From Mixophyes australis (lineage: Eukaryota > Chordata > Amphibia > Anura > Limnodynastidae): a stretch of 64,000 nt of DNA. Shown here one piece after another: positions 28,774 to 42,443 of the stretch. The notes below the pieces were generated by a model that was not told where the DNA came from, made no database searches, and worked only from the letters and a program-made list of their open reading frames with translations. Where the stretch lies: assembly GCA_036250195.1 (NCBI GenBank), contig JAVHZZ010000004.1, forward strand, positions 159,338,727 to 159,402,726, read 5' to 3'. The translations under genes were made by a program, and so were the position numbers. Every line of letters begins with the position of its first letter. The stretch's first letter is position 1.

Positions 28774-31640
28774 ATTATATATGGGATAATAAACACCCTA
28801 CTGTAAATTATAAGGATATTAAAACTACTGAATTATTCTGTGACCATATAAAACTACAAAACCACAAATGAAGTGCATTTATACATATTAGAGAAATCTG
28901 ATGTGATTTTAATCAAATTTACAGTAAGTGTTGCATTATTGCTTAGAATTCACAGGTTTCTTAATAAACATCATATTAAACCATTTACAAACAATTACAT
29001 CTTACATCATCATTATTACACATATTAGCAACATTTGTGTACTATACATTAGATAACAGCCATAACATGACTATATCTGTGTAACCAGGAAGCAACTGCA
29101 GAAACATGGATATAACATTTGTTCAATTTGGGATATAAAATGTGACAATTTGTAATAAACTAAATGATATCACAGCCAGTCATATTAACATTATTTGTAT
29201 ACGTTTATCAGTTTATCAAGTACATTAACATTATCTTTCTTGCATCTATTTCAGAATTGGTAGCAGAAATCGATGTGTTTACGTCATGCAAGGTGTGAAG
29301 TCTGAAACTATATATCTCAACAATTGATCATTAATTTTTGCCGTCACAATAGCCAACCCTATTATCATAAAAATCAAATTTCCTTTATTTTTGTATCATT
29401 GAACAACTGTTCTTGTTATTAATAATTTGCATGATATTGAAAAACAAAAGATAGTTTGGAAACATACAAATATGAAATCCAATGAATACAAATTGCTGAT
29501 TTACATTGTTTTAGTGTTTTGTTTTGTTTTTTTATTTAGAAGCACAAACATGCCTAAAGAAAGCCAATATTTTTTTTTAAATGACTGGAAACTTAGAGCA
29601 ATGATGTTTATTATTGTGGTGCAATATGGAATGCTTTAAATAGTCTAACAATTAATGAGCAACTATTATGCTTTAGACTTAATGTCATTTAAATTAAACA
29701 TTTTTGGGGGCAAATAAATATACTTCATTTGCCATTTTCCAATGTTCAGCCATGAAATATGGTTGATCTGTTAAACTTTATTATTAATGTATCTGTAAGA
29801 ATAAACATTAAAACAATAATATGTTCAATGTTTATTAGCAAGATATAGCAAAAAGATAAAACTTATTTCTGGTCACAAAGACACTCATATCTCTGATTCC
29901 CAGACTCCCAGACATCATGTTAAGTCTCTGGGTAAAAGAATAGAAACCTTCTGCCAAGTCTCTCTCCAGCCTGAAAGCAGGGAAGGAAGGGAGGTCTGGT
30001 CCCAGCAATTAGATACTTAACAGCAAAGAGGCTGCTTAGTGTGCCCAGTTCATGTGCTGTCCCAAATTATCAGATTTCTGCAAATTGAATTGTAAGCTAT
30101 ATCTGATTTACTAAGGCCAGTTGCTATGCCTCTATTTGGAGTTGTGTGTGTGTGTGTGTGAATGTGTGCTAATGTGGGCATTTAAATTGCTTTCAAGTTA
30201 ATGATGTACATAGAGCACAGTTCAAGGCTAAAACTGTCAGTCATGCAGAATACGTAAATTGTGGATTACTTTAGCCATTTTACTTTCAATTAATATTGCA
30301 CTGGTAATGCACAAACCAATTAAGTGTTATTGGGCGTTAAATGATGAGAATTCTCCTGTTCTTATGTATTAATGCTGCTTGAGTTGACATCTAGATAACC
30401 TGTGAAGTATTAGTCTTACCACTTCAGTGAATTCCTAATTTTAATTATGTAAAGCAAACAACAATACTGCAACTCAGCCTTCAGACATTAAATAATATGT
30501 ACTGAATTGAGTGAAAGAGAGAAATATGTGGAACCATTATATTAATAGGAAAACATTTGTATGCGGTGATATGTGTATTAAAATGTTGGCAAAATAATTT
30601 TCTGTATGACTGTTTCTTTACCATAACCTTTAGTATAGAGTATGGATATGGCAGAATAATGAAAGTATTGTAAATAGGATATGGCTGGGTTTACCTTCTG
30701 TTCTTATTTTGGATCAGTAGTACAGACAAATGAATATCATTGCTATCACCTTGTATCTAGTGTTTGTGATCAACCTGTAAAAGTAGGGACTCAATTACAG
30801 TTACTGAAAATATATTACTTCCTCTTGTACAGCTCCTTAGGATATGTCATTGATAATGTATCAAGCTAGATCCACTCACATTCTGTCTCTATGAGGTTCA
30901 TCTTATCAATGAATGTATATTTTATTATCCCTTCCCACAGTACTATAGAGAAAAATGTAAATTTAAATTACTGTTTGTAGCTAGCTGTACTTTCTATTGA
31001 CAGAAAATATATTCACTCCTCTTGTATAGCACCTTAGGCTATGTTGATGATGATAGTGGTGGTAGTAATAATATTATGAAATACCATATTAAGTCAAAAA
31101 AAATAACAACAACTACAACAACAACAGCTTATTTAAGAATATAAACTACATCAAGCAAGATCCACTCACATTCTGTTTCTATGAGGTTCATGTCTCTTAT
31201 CAAATGAATGTATATTTTATCTTCCCTCATACAATACTATAGCAAATATTGCCAATATAAAAGCGAAAGCTCATAGTTATAACAATACATAACATTACAT
31301 ATAAATCAAAGGAACTTTACTTTGTATAAAAGGGTTGAGTATTGAAATCTATATATTTATATAATATAGACTGACATAACAGATATATTTTATGTAATGC
31401 AACTAGAAACATGTTACTCACATCAATGTCCCCAATAACCCGAATAACTTATTGTTGTCTCCTCTTTCGATATACGGAGCCTGGACAGTATGTAGCGCTG
31501 TGGAGTTGTAAGTGAGCCTGTTTTGCCAGCACGCGTGCTGTGTTTGGCAACTTGCGCTCCCCGTTTAGGGCTCACCTAATCAGTGTTGGAACTTGTGAAC
31601 CCACCTGCGGCGCTGATTGAGTAAAAACTTGTAGCGCTGG
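28774..31640. other. AT-rich nongenic stretch
   Basis: No coding region was recognised. It holds a (TG)n microsatellite (30142-30160) and a local duplication: the segment around agatccactcacattctgt is present at about 30868-30960 and again at 31150-31255, and ttcctcttgtacagctcctt (30819) recurs as cctcttgtatagcacctt near 31017. The two copies sit about 200-290 bp apart. Confidence 0.55.
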
Positions 31641-31661
31641 ATAATAAGTAAACCAAAATTT

Positions 31662-32114
31662 CATTATTGCAAGTCATGTCTACCTTGCAAAACATCAAAG
31701 TTAGACAAGAAGACCCTTATTCAAGAGTTCACATCATATACCACCAAAATGAAATATAAGATAAAAGAGACTATGTCTTGTGAATCCAAAGGAGTGGTAT
31801 ACATGATCACCTGTCCATGTGGACTCCAATATGTAGGGCGCACATCGAGAAAATTAAAAACTAGAGTAGCCGAGCATATTAGAAATATTAAGGTAGGTCT
31901 TGAAACCCATAGTTTATCAAATCACTTCAAAGACATTCATAACAGGGATCCAACAGGATTAAAATTTATGGCAATTAAACATCTTACAAAAGATTGGAGG
32001 GGAGGGGATTATGATAAAAGACTTAATTGTGAGGAGTCCAAATGGATTTTTAATATGAAGACACTTGTTCCTTTTGGTTTAAATATAGATTTTGAATTTT
32101 CTTCATTTTTATAG
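31662..32114 (+). pseudogene. GIY-YIG endonuclease domain of a Penelope-like element
   Basis: The frame is open upstream of its first ATG (31749), and that part encodes HYCKSCLPCKTSKL, the cysteine-rich element that precedes the nuclease in these proteins. Then MSCESKGVVYMITCPC and LQYVGRTSRKLKTRVAEHI give the GIY-YIG motif (here VVY...YVG) with the following Arg (GRT) and the EH of the helix. HSLSNHF and the Glu in NCEESKWIF (about residue 98 from the ATG) fit the remaining active-site positions. The nuclease nicks target DNA for reverse transcription. The domain itself looks unbroken, but the polymerase part is lost. Confidence 0.85.
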
Positions 32115-32503
32115 ATAACATTTTAAGATTTCCTATAGTTTAAAAATATTTCTAATCAGAATGATTATAAAATAGAAATATTCAACAATTATGTCTATTC
32201 TCTCGCTGATTATGCAATTGTATACTGCGAAGTCAAATGCACAAATATTATCATGTATAGATTCATTTATAGATCAAAAATCTGCATATTTAGGATCTAC
32301 ATCATGTAAAATGTAAAGAAGATTGTTTCCGCAAGAACATCTTAATATGCGAATGTATTAATATATAAACGGAGAAACATCATATAATACATGCCTTTGA
32401 GTAAATAACCTGTAAAACAAAGATGTGATTAATATGAAACAAGTTTTGAAAATTGGACTGATATCGAGTACTATAAAAAGACAGACTTTACAATGTAGTC
32501 ACA

Positions 32504-32546
32504 CCCCTTGATGAAGTCACAGTGAGTGACGAAACGCGTTGGGCCA
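32504..32546 (+). ncRNA. Candidate hammerhead ribozyme of the Penelope-like element
   Basis: The core reads ccc-TTGATGA, then a stem II with GTCAC (32516-32520) pairing to GTGAC (32526-32530) around a 5-base loop, then GAAA and the self-complementary ACGCGT, then T before GGG. This fits a type I minimal hammerhead as described for Penelope-like elements: stem I CCC/GGG, the palindromic stem III allowing a dimeric form, and cleavage after the T at 32540. One deviation: position C3 of CUGAUGA is T here, which should weaken or abolish cleavage. Confidence 0.6.
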
Positions 32547-32790
32547 ATCCAGATATTTGACAAGCCCCTTTCACATAACGGGATTCCCTGGATGCTCGCA
32601 CACACAACCAGCACGGCTGGCTTCGGTGATAGCTTTGTCACTATCTGGAGGAGCATGTAGAGGGACAACGAAAGGATTCTAAAAGATACATTTTGAGGAA
32701 CGTTACTTCACATACAATGTGAGTTCTAATTTTAATGTTTTAATAAATCATTTTAAAACGTACTACACCATCATATGTTTTTCTGCTCTT

Positions 32791-33169
32791 CACTTCTCCC
32801 TATGATCGAACATATGAGCACACTTTACATCACAAGCTCTGATGGGAATGGAAGCAGTTTGAATCGCACAGCATTTAATTTTGATTAACATATGAAGATC
32901 AAAGAAATTTTGGACTGACACAGATCTGTTAATCAGATAAGTTGCACATATTTTGCAATATACTCTATGATACTAAAAAAGCAATATCACATGTTTTATT
33001 TATGTCATGATAAGAAATGTTATAACGCTACATGTGATCCTCTTTTATATATACATTTTGAAATGCATACTTTTTAGTGTTATAAATATTATCAGTAGGA
33101 ATCATTCCCTTATTTGTGCCCAAAATTCCTATCCCTTATTGCGCCCATTACACAATCTATATATACTTA
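32791..33169. other. Nongenic stretch, nothing recognised
   Basis: AT-rich sequence between the Penelope-like fragment and the hAT 3' fragment. Confidence 0.45.
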
Positions 33170-33789
33170 TAAGTATAAGTGTAGGGTGCAATCTACCTCC
33201 AAATAGGAAAGGGACTTGGGGCATTTCTATATCATGTACAGTCTTGAAAGGCTGCTGTTTTGGCAATTTCTCAACAAGGGTAGGGTGTCATACACAGACT
33301 GACCCCAAACTGGCTTTGTCCATTTCAATTAATATTGTACAGTCTATAACGGCTGAATTTTTTACTATTTTCTACAAGTGGAGGGGGGCCTATAGAGACA
33401 GAAACCAAACTGCCTTTGTCCATTTCTTTAGATATTTAACTATAAGTGTAGGGTATAATATACACCCAAAGACGATGGCTGCATAGCCAATTTGCATAGA
33501 TGGAGAGGAAGACAATCTGGTTTGTGTGTAGAATTAATGTCGGCCTACCAGGAATTAAACTGTTTTTTTCATAATTTATTAGCTTTACAATTACATTACT
33601 TATCCAAGAAACAGGTGGAGCACTAAATTCGGTTATTTTATGCCCAAAAACATTGATTTTTAAACAAAATTGCAAAACAAAACTAAACAAAACCAAAACA
33701 CACAAAGGCAGTTTGGCAAAACCAAAACACGACGGTAATCCAGATCCAAAACCAAAACCAAAACATGGGGGTCAGTGAGCATATCTATA
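33170..33789 (+). mobile_element. 3' terminal fragment of the hAT family
   Basis: Begins with ataagtgtagggtgcaatct, the same sequence as just after the transposase stop at 20792. It continues through one and a half of the 3' tandem units (gtacagtctataacggctga at 33340), the AAAACC cluster and the end gtcagtgagcatatctata. Compared with the intact copy, everything before this point is missing. The terminal repeat is mutated (catatcta for catctcta). Confidence 0.88.
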
Positions 33790-34387
33790 TAAAACGCTTC
33801 ACTAATACAGGCCCATTACACAGAGGTACAAAATGAAAAAAAAAAGTTGTAGTCTTGTTTTTAGCTGTAGTTGATTATGTACAGTACTACCCATCCACTC
33901 ATTTTGGAACATCTTTATTCATCTGGTGATTCTTTTTGCATGTCTTCTACTGCTCTTTTCCATCTATCTTACTCTACAAGGTTATGTGCAATCATGGCTG
34001 CTGAATGCAAGGTTTAATATACTCTGTATAATGCTTTTTTAAAACCTGAATATATTTGTTGTGTTCACTTTGATTGTATTAATTGTGATACCCTGTAGGT
34101 TGATAATAGATAGCAGCTATGTATCTTACTTTTCTGAAGAGAATGTCACCAACCCCTACACAGAGAGAATTCAAACACAACTAGAACAAGACCCAAAATA
34201 ACTTTACATTCTTTAACGGGATGATGAAAGGGTTGATCTTTTTACAGTTCACATCGCACTAGTTAAATTTCAGTATTAGCAAACTATCTTATAACTTTAG
34301 ATAAAATATCATAGTATATAATAATTTAATCTAAAATATAAGATTATATGATTATTTGAAATTAAATAGGAAATCATCTATTCTTTA
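33790..34387. other. Nongenic stretch, nothing recognised
   Basis: AT-rich; no coding or repeat structure seen. Confidence 0.5.
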
Positions 34388-36640
34388 TCATCATTTATTT
34401 ATATCGCGGCAGAAAATTCCATAGTGCTTTACAATTGGAGACAAATGGTAATAAACAATACTGGGTAAAACAGACAAAGAGGTAAGAGGGCACGTTTACA
34501 ATCTATAGGTCAATGGGAGGCAGATACATGAGGTCAAATCTACATAATGCATATTGGTCCAGCCAGATTGCAAAGGTTAAAAAGTTATTTGTAGGCTATG
34601 TGATCCAGTGACAAAACAATGTTGGTCTGGTGTCAGAGGGTTGTTGTCTTGTGTGATTGTGTAAAGGGTGATAATAGGGTAGCCTAGTGATGTTTAGAGG
34701 GTGGTTGAGGAATATTATGAGCTTGCCTGAAGAGATGGGTTTTCAGGGAACACTTGAAAGTTTGTAGACCAGAGAAAAGTCATTTTGTGCGAGGGAGGGA
34801 ATTCCACAAAGTGGGTGCAGCTCAAAAAAAAAGTTCAGTAACTGGAAATGGGAGCATGTAATGAGAGTGGATGAGAGACGCAGATCTTGTACAGAACGGC
34901 GTTGTCGCGTTGGGAAATATTGTGAGACAAATGGGAAGATGTATGTTGGTGCAGTTTTGTTGATGGCCTTGTATGTAAGAAGAAGAATTTTATATTAGAT
35001 TCTGTAAAAAACAGGCAAGCAATGTAAAGACTGACAGAGTGACTCAGTAGAGGAAGAATGGTTTTCAAGGAAAATCAGTCTGGCCACTGCATGCAAAGCA
35101 GATCATAAGGGTTTGAGTCTGGTTTGGAAAAGACCAGTAAGGAGGGAATTGCAATAGTCAATGTGAGAGATGATGAGTGCATGAATTAACGTTTTTTGCA
35201 GTGTCTTGTGAAAGATATGTTCACATTCTGGAAATGTTGTTTAGATGTATGTAACATGATTTAGATATAGAGTTGACGTGGGGAACAAAGGATAGTTGTG
35301 AGTCAAGGATCACACCTAGACAGTGAGCTTGCGGTATGAGATTTATGGTCATGTTGTTAATAGAATTAGAAATGTCAGGGAGCTAACTTCTGTTGGTGGG
35401 TGGGAATATTATTAACACTGTTTTTGAAAGACTGAGTTTGAGTTGGCAAGAGGACTTCCAAGATGAAATGGCAGAAAGACAGTCAGCAACGCGGGACACA
35501 CAGATGGCAAGAGATCAGGAGAGCACAGATAAACTTGTGTATCATCCGCATAGAGATGATACTGAAATCCAAAAGAGCTTATTAGTTTTCCAAGAGAAGT
35601 TGTAGATAGGAAACAGCAGAGGACCTAGTACTGAACCTTGTGGGTCTCCTATTGGTAAAGGAAGCAGAGCAGAGGTAGATCCAGAGAAAGTAACACTGAA
35701 AGAGTGATTAGGATGAGAACCAGGATAGGATAGTGTAGCATTTGTATGAGAAGAGATGGGTCAACAGTGTTGAATGCATCAGAGAGATCCAGGAGAATTA
35801 GAAGAGAGTAATGGCCTTTGTTTTTAGCAGTGATCAGATCATTGACAACCTTGGTCAAAGCAGTCTCTGTGGAGTGTTGATAGTGAAAGCCTGACTGAAA
35901 AGGATCCAATAGTTTTTTTGCAGAAAGGAAGCGTGTGAGGCGAGTGTAGGCAAGGCTCTCTAGATGCTTGGATGGGCATGAGAGCTCAGAGATGGGATGA
36001 TAGTTTGAGAGAGAGTTTGGGTCAGAATTTTGTTTTTTCAAAATAGGAGTAATCACTGCTTGCTTGTATAATGACGGGAAGATACCAGTAGAGAGAGATA
36101 GATTACAGATTTTAGTTAGATGTAGAATGAGGACACGAGACAGGGATCTACCTATTTCTGAGGGTATAGGATTAAGAGGACCAGAGGTAGAGTAGGAAGT
36201 TAAAAAGAGAGTAGATACTTCATCTTCATTTGTGAGATCAAATAAAGAGAGCATGTTAAAGGGTGCTAGGAAGGAATTTACCTGATTGTTTGTCAAGAAA
36301 GATGATACCATTTCTAGCCTGATCTTATCAATCTTGTCCTTGGAGTAGGAGGCAAAATACTAGGCAATTATAGTAGTTGGAGGATTTGGGGTGGGAGTGT
36401 TGAGAAGAGATTTAGGTGTGTTAAACATGCATTTGGGTTTTGAAGCCCGAGCATATATAAGAGATTGGTAGTATATTTGTTGTCCAGAGCATTTTAATAG
36501 GAGTGGTAGATATAAATATATGTGAGGAAATCATTAGAGGTTTAAGATTTACGCCAGTGACTTTATGCTTTACAGGAAAGTTTTTGAAGATTTTGTGTCG
36601 ACGTGAAGTATGAATATTCGCTGGAGTCCCTTCATGAAGG
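34388..36640 (-). mobile_element. LINE L2, 5'-truncated, minus strand
   Basis: On the minus strand the order is: end of the endonuclease-RT linker (SKDKIDKIR), reverse transcriptase, a C-terminal LWNSLP/LKTHLF-type stretch at about 34720-34815, and the L2 3' tail (caattgtaaagcactatgga...tataaataaatgatgat) ending at 34388. The upper limit is approximate. This is the longest L2 copy in the window and shows what the short tails at 2187, 12192 and 14566 derive from. Confidence 0.88.
35380..36390 (-). pseudogene. L2 reverse transcriptase, broken
   Basis: The main frame (35649-36311, 220 codons) carries [38 protein letters not shown] and [19 protein letters not shown], the RT motifs of L2/CR1 LINEs including the DAF aspartate. 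The frame is lost near 35649. The next block, [13 protein letters not shown] and [13 protein letters not shown] (YADD codons 35541-35552), is in another frame. Catalytic residues are therefore kept, but at least one frameshift separates them. The enzyme would copy LINE RNA at a nicked target. Confidence 0.88.
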
Positions 36641-39600
36641 GCTGTTACTGAGATTTGGTGAAAATAAGCTACAATTACCCCATATAATAATTATTTCTCC
36701 TATGAACATGAATAAAATTATTACATAAGTTATTAAGTTAATTTGTAGCATTTCATTAACTGACTGAAGTACTTCTTTCATTTTATATTAGTTTGAATCT
36801 GTATAATTAAATATATATAGCTTATATAACTTATGTTAGTTTTGTATTAATAATAATGCCCTGCTCATCATGTAGGACATACAGCCCTCCATTTGTCCTA
36901 GAGCTTGATTTTATTTAACACAGTTTTTTCCACAGACAAATGCTTATGAGTTTACGGGTTTTAACCCTTACCCCTGAGTCTATTGCTACTGCTGTTTCTA
37001 TAGTCACTGTCTCTGTAGATGCTGCCTCATTGGCTGCCATTTTTGTAGTTTCTAATTTAATAGTTGCTGCCTCTGTAGTTGTGGTGTCTGAAGCTGCTGT
37101 TCACTAGCTCTACTCTGATCTGTTCTTTCTCTAACAATCACTTCTCTAACAATTATTTCAGCTACTCCTGTCCCCTTAATCTGTATTCTTAAATAATATA
37201 ATACTAAACCACTCTCACTATCTCCTGCTTTAATTAGCCTACTACTACTCCAGTTACTATATTGTATTATAATAATAGTGTGTATCTTACCCTACCATTT
37301 CTACCCGTTCTGTAATCTCTTTACTCCTAGCTTTACTTTGTCTCTTCTTTATTAAACATCTTGATGGGATATTTTCTCTTCTTATTTTTGTCCTAAAGTG
37401 TCTTTCTTACTGTACTTAATTCACTCTTTTACCCTCTAATACAACCCCATTGCTTCTCCTGGTTCCCTTCAAATTCTTTCTTAGCATCTCCTCATAGCCC
37501 CCAACTCTTTCTTCTTTTTCTCCACATTCCCTCCTTATATCCTTCTACATTTACATTTCTGTGTCTTCCTTGTCACATGCTTTTCCCCATTTCTCAATGT
37601 CTATTGATTTCCCTTTGCAAATCTTTTTATTCGCTCTCCTTTTCACTGTCTCATCTGCTCACTCTTTCCTAAGCACACTTCTGTCATCTGGTTCCTGTCC
37701 TATCTCAATCACTTCATGATTGGTCAGGTAGGAAACAGAGGTGGATGGCTCACTTCTGGGGGCTGTCTACATATTATCTATGCACCCAAACTATTCTTTA
37801 TGTATATATATATATATATGAGGAACAGCTCATTTTTATTTGAAGCATGTAGGTGCAGGAATGCAAAATACAAAGAAATATACATGCATCCATGCACTTC
37901 TACATACCGAAAGAATAGTTCTGACAATGTGGTACCTGTTCTCAGGTTGTATGCTGATCTTTTACATATAAATATAGATCAGGGTTTCAGAAACTGTGGC
38001 ACGTGTAGCCGCTGATAGATTGAAGAATGAACATGAAGCAAGATTGTTTTGAATACATGGAGAGACTTGTACATGCCACTGTTATGTGAATGTTCAGGTC
38101 CTGTGGCATTACCATATGTAATTGCAGCATAGCTGATTATAGACAGACGGATGAGCATTGGAGCATGCCATCTGTTGAAGGAAAACTTGTTATTTCTGAT
38201 TTTAAATCACTTAATTTAATACAAAATCATGGTGGTAAATTGTTATTGTTTAAAAAGTTGCAAAATTTACTACAAATTTGCAAATAGAAATTGTAATAGA
38301 TACTAACGTTTACATGGTAAAAATATAAAGGCATAAAACTGTTGTTTGGTGAGTTTGTGCACAAAATAAGGGGTTATATGGAAATGAAAAGGATGAGAAC
38401 ACCTGCTTCAGATTATACAGTATTTTTTAATAATTTTTCAGATTATTTTTCCTAAAGCTACCAGTCTTTTAATACCTATGGGCATTTTTTCCCATATGCT
38501 AAATTCTGACACTATAAGATAGCTCCCACTTAATAGGCTTCATACCTTTATAAGAGGATTATGTGTAATTCTAAATACAGGTTAATGCTTATACTGCCTC
38601 CTGAATATCAATGAGTAACTGATTTTTTATACTTACATACAATGCAGTGAATGCGGCAGCTTTCATTAGATTGAACAAAATTATACTGTTACTCATAATT
38701 ATTCCAGAAAAATGAACTCCTTGATTTACTTGCATATCATGTGAATTTATTTACTTCCTGTAATGCCTCCAGCTGTTTCATTTTCATTATATTTAATGAA
38801 TCAAGCACATAATTCTAGACATACGAAAGTATTTAAATATGGAAATAAATTTTAAGCTTTTTATGTATGCCATTCATTTTTCTTTATAAATGTTTTTGCT
38901 TGAAAATATATGTAAAGAATTTACTATTTCCAATTATATCTGAAAAACAATTGTTGTATTTATATGCATCATTTATATTTTGTTGTTACAGAGTAATTTA
39001 CTTTTAACTTAAGGAAGTTTGCGTTAGTATAGTAATGCAATCCAGACATATATATGTTTATGTATCAGTTTATTTCATTTCACATGGGATGTTTTATAAA
39101 GACTTCATCTTCTTGGCTTACAATACTCTGGCATACATGTCTGACATTTGAGTTCATGAGGCAAATGCAAGGACACCTAAAAACAAGGACACTTGAGTTT
39201 TGCTATACATCAAATACCATTTAATGCCATCACAAAAAATGAAAGGTGGCAACTTTTCCAAATTGTAGGTTCTTTAATTGTAAACCTGGAAGCAGGCACA
39301 GGGGTATATTTACTAAACTATGTATCCCAGGCAAATGTTATTGGTGTGATTACTATTCCCACCATTTTTATCTCCAATTTATCATAAAACATCATGCAGA
39401 GTTTTAACGTAAAATGCAATTACCTGACAATCAATCTCAACCTTCACCTGTGTTCAAAAACAGCTATAAATGTGGGACCTAAATACACTTTTTTATTGTC
39501 CATCTTAAAAAAGTGATATTGGCAGATTTCCACTTATTTAATTAAATTAGTAACTGACAACTCAGTAGTTTTTATTTCAAGGAAAGGCGTAGGTGAAATT

Positions 39601-40714
39601 CGATGCTGTAAATTTCTATACACTATGCACTTACTCCTGTCACATTAATTGTTACTACCTTAATGTGCAGACATTCCTCAACCAACATGAAGACTGGAGA
39701 AGTATACTGGCAGCCAATGCCCAGAGTACAAACCTGCTCAAGGAATTAGAAGCTACACATGGACTGTATGTAAATGGAGGCATTTTGCAATAAAATGGAG
39801 AGCATGAGTGGTTTCTGCATTAGAGAAGGAGCTGATGTTTAGCACAGGACAGTTCAAGATGCAATAGGTTTGTGCTGAGGGAGAGATTGAGAGTTCTCAT
39901 GCAAAGAAAGTAGAGATGAGATGGGCCCAGCTGCACTATTATCTGGATGGTAGTATAAGTAAAGCCTTTACATATTTGTACTTTTGAGTTTAGCAGCTTA
40001 GAAGACACAGGCACCTTATTCATTTTCTCTCAGATGCACAAATAGTTAATTGAAGCATGGTCAGGTATTACAATGTGTAACGTTAATCAGTTTTATAATT
40101 GGAGCATTACCAGACTACTAACATGCAGATTTGTGATGACAGCCACTGCAGAAATAAAGGAATTAATGGAGTGGAGTTTATGATCATAGCACAATCCAAG
40201 GGAGTTACTTTTGTGAAATATTCTACAGAGACTCCAACTGGTTGTTGACCAATTTCACAATGATGTTACCTTACTTTTGGGAAACTTACAAATTCAAAGA
40301 GAGGGTAGCTATTGCAAAGAAACCTGTGGGGACCACTTATGTAGATTCAGGGGTCTAATGGTTCACAAATATAATAGAATGTACCAACATGAGTGGACTG
40401 AACAAATAATAGCTACCTGTATAACATACAGGACTATATCCAAATGTGAATTACTGACTGTTATCGAGTGAAAATCAAGGTGCGCCTTTATTTTCCCCCA
40501 AGCGGATAAAGTGTAGTAAACCTAGGTCTGCTTAATATTATACATATATGTCACAAGTGACTGTTGGTAGAGGAATTGTCCATTATAACTACTTGTCTAA
40601 AATGTGTTATAACATTTTAACACATGCTGTTACAATTAATAATGAGTAAATAAAAATAAAATTGTTAAAAAAGTAAAAACTTATACACATGTTTTACATA
40701 TCAATTTTTTACGG

Positions 40715-40754
<40 letters not shown>

Positions 40755-41221
40755 TCTACAAAAGTACAGATATCGGTATCACCAAAAAGTTAAAAAAGTT
40801 ACAACAAAAAATTAGGGTTATATTTTGTGGTTGAATTAATTATGCTGAACATGAAAAGAAAGAATCATGGAAAAACATTTTAATGTAATGTCCATATGTG
40901 ACAATGCTACTAAAAGAAAGGCCAATCTGTCCTGAAAGTAAAAAAAAAAAAAAACCTTTTTAAAGGAAAGAGCAAAAGTAAAAGAAAAAAGTTATTCCTG
41001 ATGAAACTGGCACAACACTAAAAACATATTATCCTAGTTTCATAATTTGACTGTAGATTTTACTTCATTTAATTAATAATGCCTCAAATATTACATTTCT
41101 GTAGCTTGTATAGCCCATAATGTGAGTCAATACTTAGATAGTCTACGAGGATCAATTATATCCAGGTAGTGCCTCACTAATTAGCAAGCCTCATTTTATT
41201 TATGTGCACAGAGTACACATA
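36641..41221. other. Long AT-rich nongenic stretch
   Basis: No gene or transposon was recognised in about 4.6 kb. At 36955-37110 an irregular gctgcctctgtagtt-type repetition gives an open low-complexity frame without likeness to a known protein. 37130-37700 is pyrimidine-rich. (TA)n tracts lie at 37801-37819 and 40719-40750, and a poly-A run at about 40940. Confidence 0.5.
40719..40750. repeat. (TA)n microsatellite
   Basis: Sixteen uninterrupted TA dinucleotides. Confidence 0.95.
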
Positions 41222-41396
41222 GGGCTAGATTTACTAAGCTGCGGGTTTGAAAAAGTGGGGATGTTGCCTATAGCAACCAATCAGATTATAGCTTTCATTT
41301 ATTTAGTACCTTCAACAAAATGACAGCTAGAATCTAATTGGTTGCTATAGGCAACATCCCCACTTTTTCAAACCCGCAGTTTAGTAAATCTAGCCC
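41222..41396. mobile_element. Near-perfect palindromic MITE (175 bp)
   Basis: Both ends read GGGCTAGATTTACTAA inward. The arms continue with gcgggtttgaaaaagtgggg and atgttgcctatagcaaccaa pairing with their inverses, and about 45 bp separate the arms. ATA flanks both sides (41219-41221, 41397-41399), as for the hairpin at 11386. Confidence 0.9.
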
Positions 41397-41399
41397 ATA

Positions 41400-42443
41400 G
41401 ACTCACTTACAAAGAGCAATGAAAAAATCCTACTCCTCATATACTCCTGAATATGTTTGTGTTGTGTCTACTGTGCTTACAAAATGAGAAATATTTAAAG
41501 ATCAGTCTCACTTAGGGCCTGATTCATTAATGCATGCAAAACCAATGTACTGTGCTCTTTTCTAAATAAATTCGGGCATACTCACATCCGTCTTCAGCTA
41601 GAAGCGAATCTGAAGAAATCGTCTCTTGTTGAATATGAGTGTAGGTGTGCATTGAGACTGACACAATACACTGCTGGATATAGTACATTACATATGTGGA
41701 ATATAAAATCCTAGCAGAATGCACAGAAAAAAACTTCAATTAATGTTATCTTAAAAAGCCTTTTTCTTCAGTGTTCTCCCCATGAAATCCATTTATCAGG
41801 ATATTATTAATGTCTGATGTACAGAAAATGCATTGTAATAGTTGCTTCTGATTGCAAACACATGTTCTAGCATGCATATGCGACCATCATTACTATCACT
41901 TGGCACTTACACCTGACTTGTAACTGGTGCAAGTGATACAACTGAAAAACACATACCTTAGTGATGCCTAAAGCTTAACTCACCTTACAGTACATTGACT
42001 ATATGCATATGCCCCTTCCCATCCCCATTCTGCTCATGAAATCGTAAGAGTCCTTTGCGCTCGAACATGAATTGAACTTGCATTCACTGGTGTATAGTCC
42101 TTTTCTGGGCATGGATAGAGCAATTTTAGGCAAAATAAGGAATGTATCTGCATTTGCTGTACTTAATGAAACAGGGCCTTATTATTTCAAACTGTTTCCT
42201 CTTAATTTGTTATTTTGAAGTACATTAGTATATATTTTCGGCTTATACCACCTCAAGAGTAGCGTTAAAATAAAGGACTGTTGTGAGGAAAATGGCTCTG
42301 CAATACAATGTAAATTGTGGAATACATCTCAGTTTCTCCTAAAAACACAACTTAAAGCTGATTTTTATGTCAAAATATTAAAATCTTGTTTTATCCACAC
42401 TTTGTTTCACTTAAATGTAATTTCATATTTCTGATATTATTTG
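41400..42443. other. Nongenic stretch, nothing recognised
   Basis: AT-rich sequence without coding signal or terminal repeats. Confidence 0.5.

Larger units (their letters stand above)
31650..32790 (+). mobile_element. Penelope-like element, 3' fragment
   Basis: The block has the C-terminal zinc-binding and GIY-YIG endonuclease region, an untranslated part, and a hammerhead-ribozyme-like motif 390 bp after the stop codon. This combination is characteristic of Penelope-like elements. The reverse transcriptase is missing, so the copy is 5'-truncated. I could not place the ends exactly; both limits are approximate. A second 3' fragment of this class lies at 44101-44960. Confidence 0.82.

Noticed and set aside
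39193..40471. Several 60-70 codon frames that might be host exons
   Set aside because: No conserved motif, no convincing splice sites and ordinary AT-rich composition.
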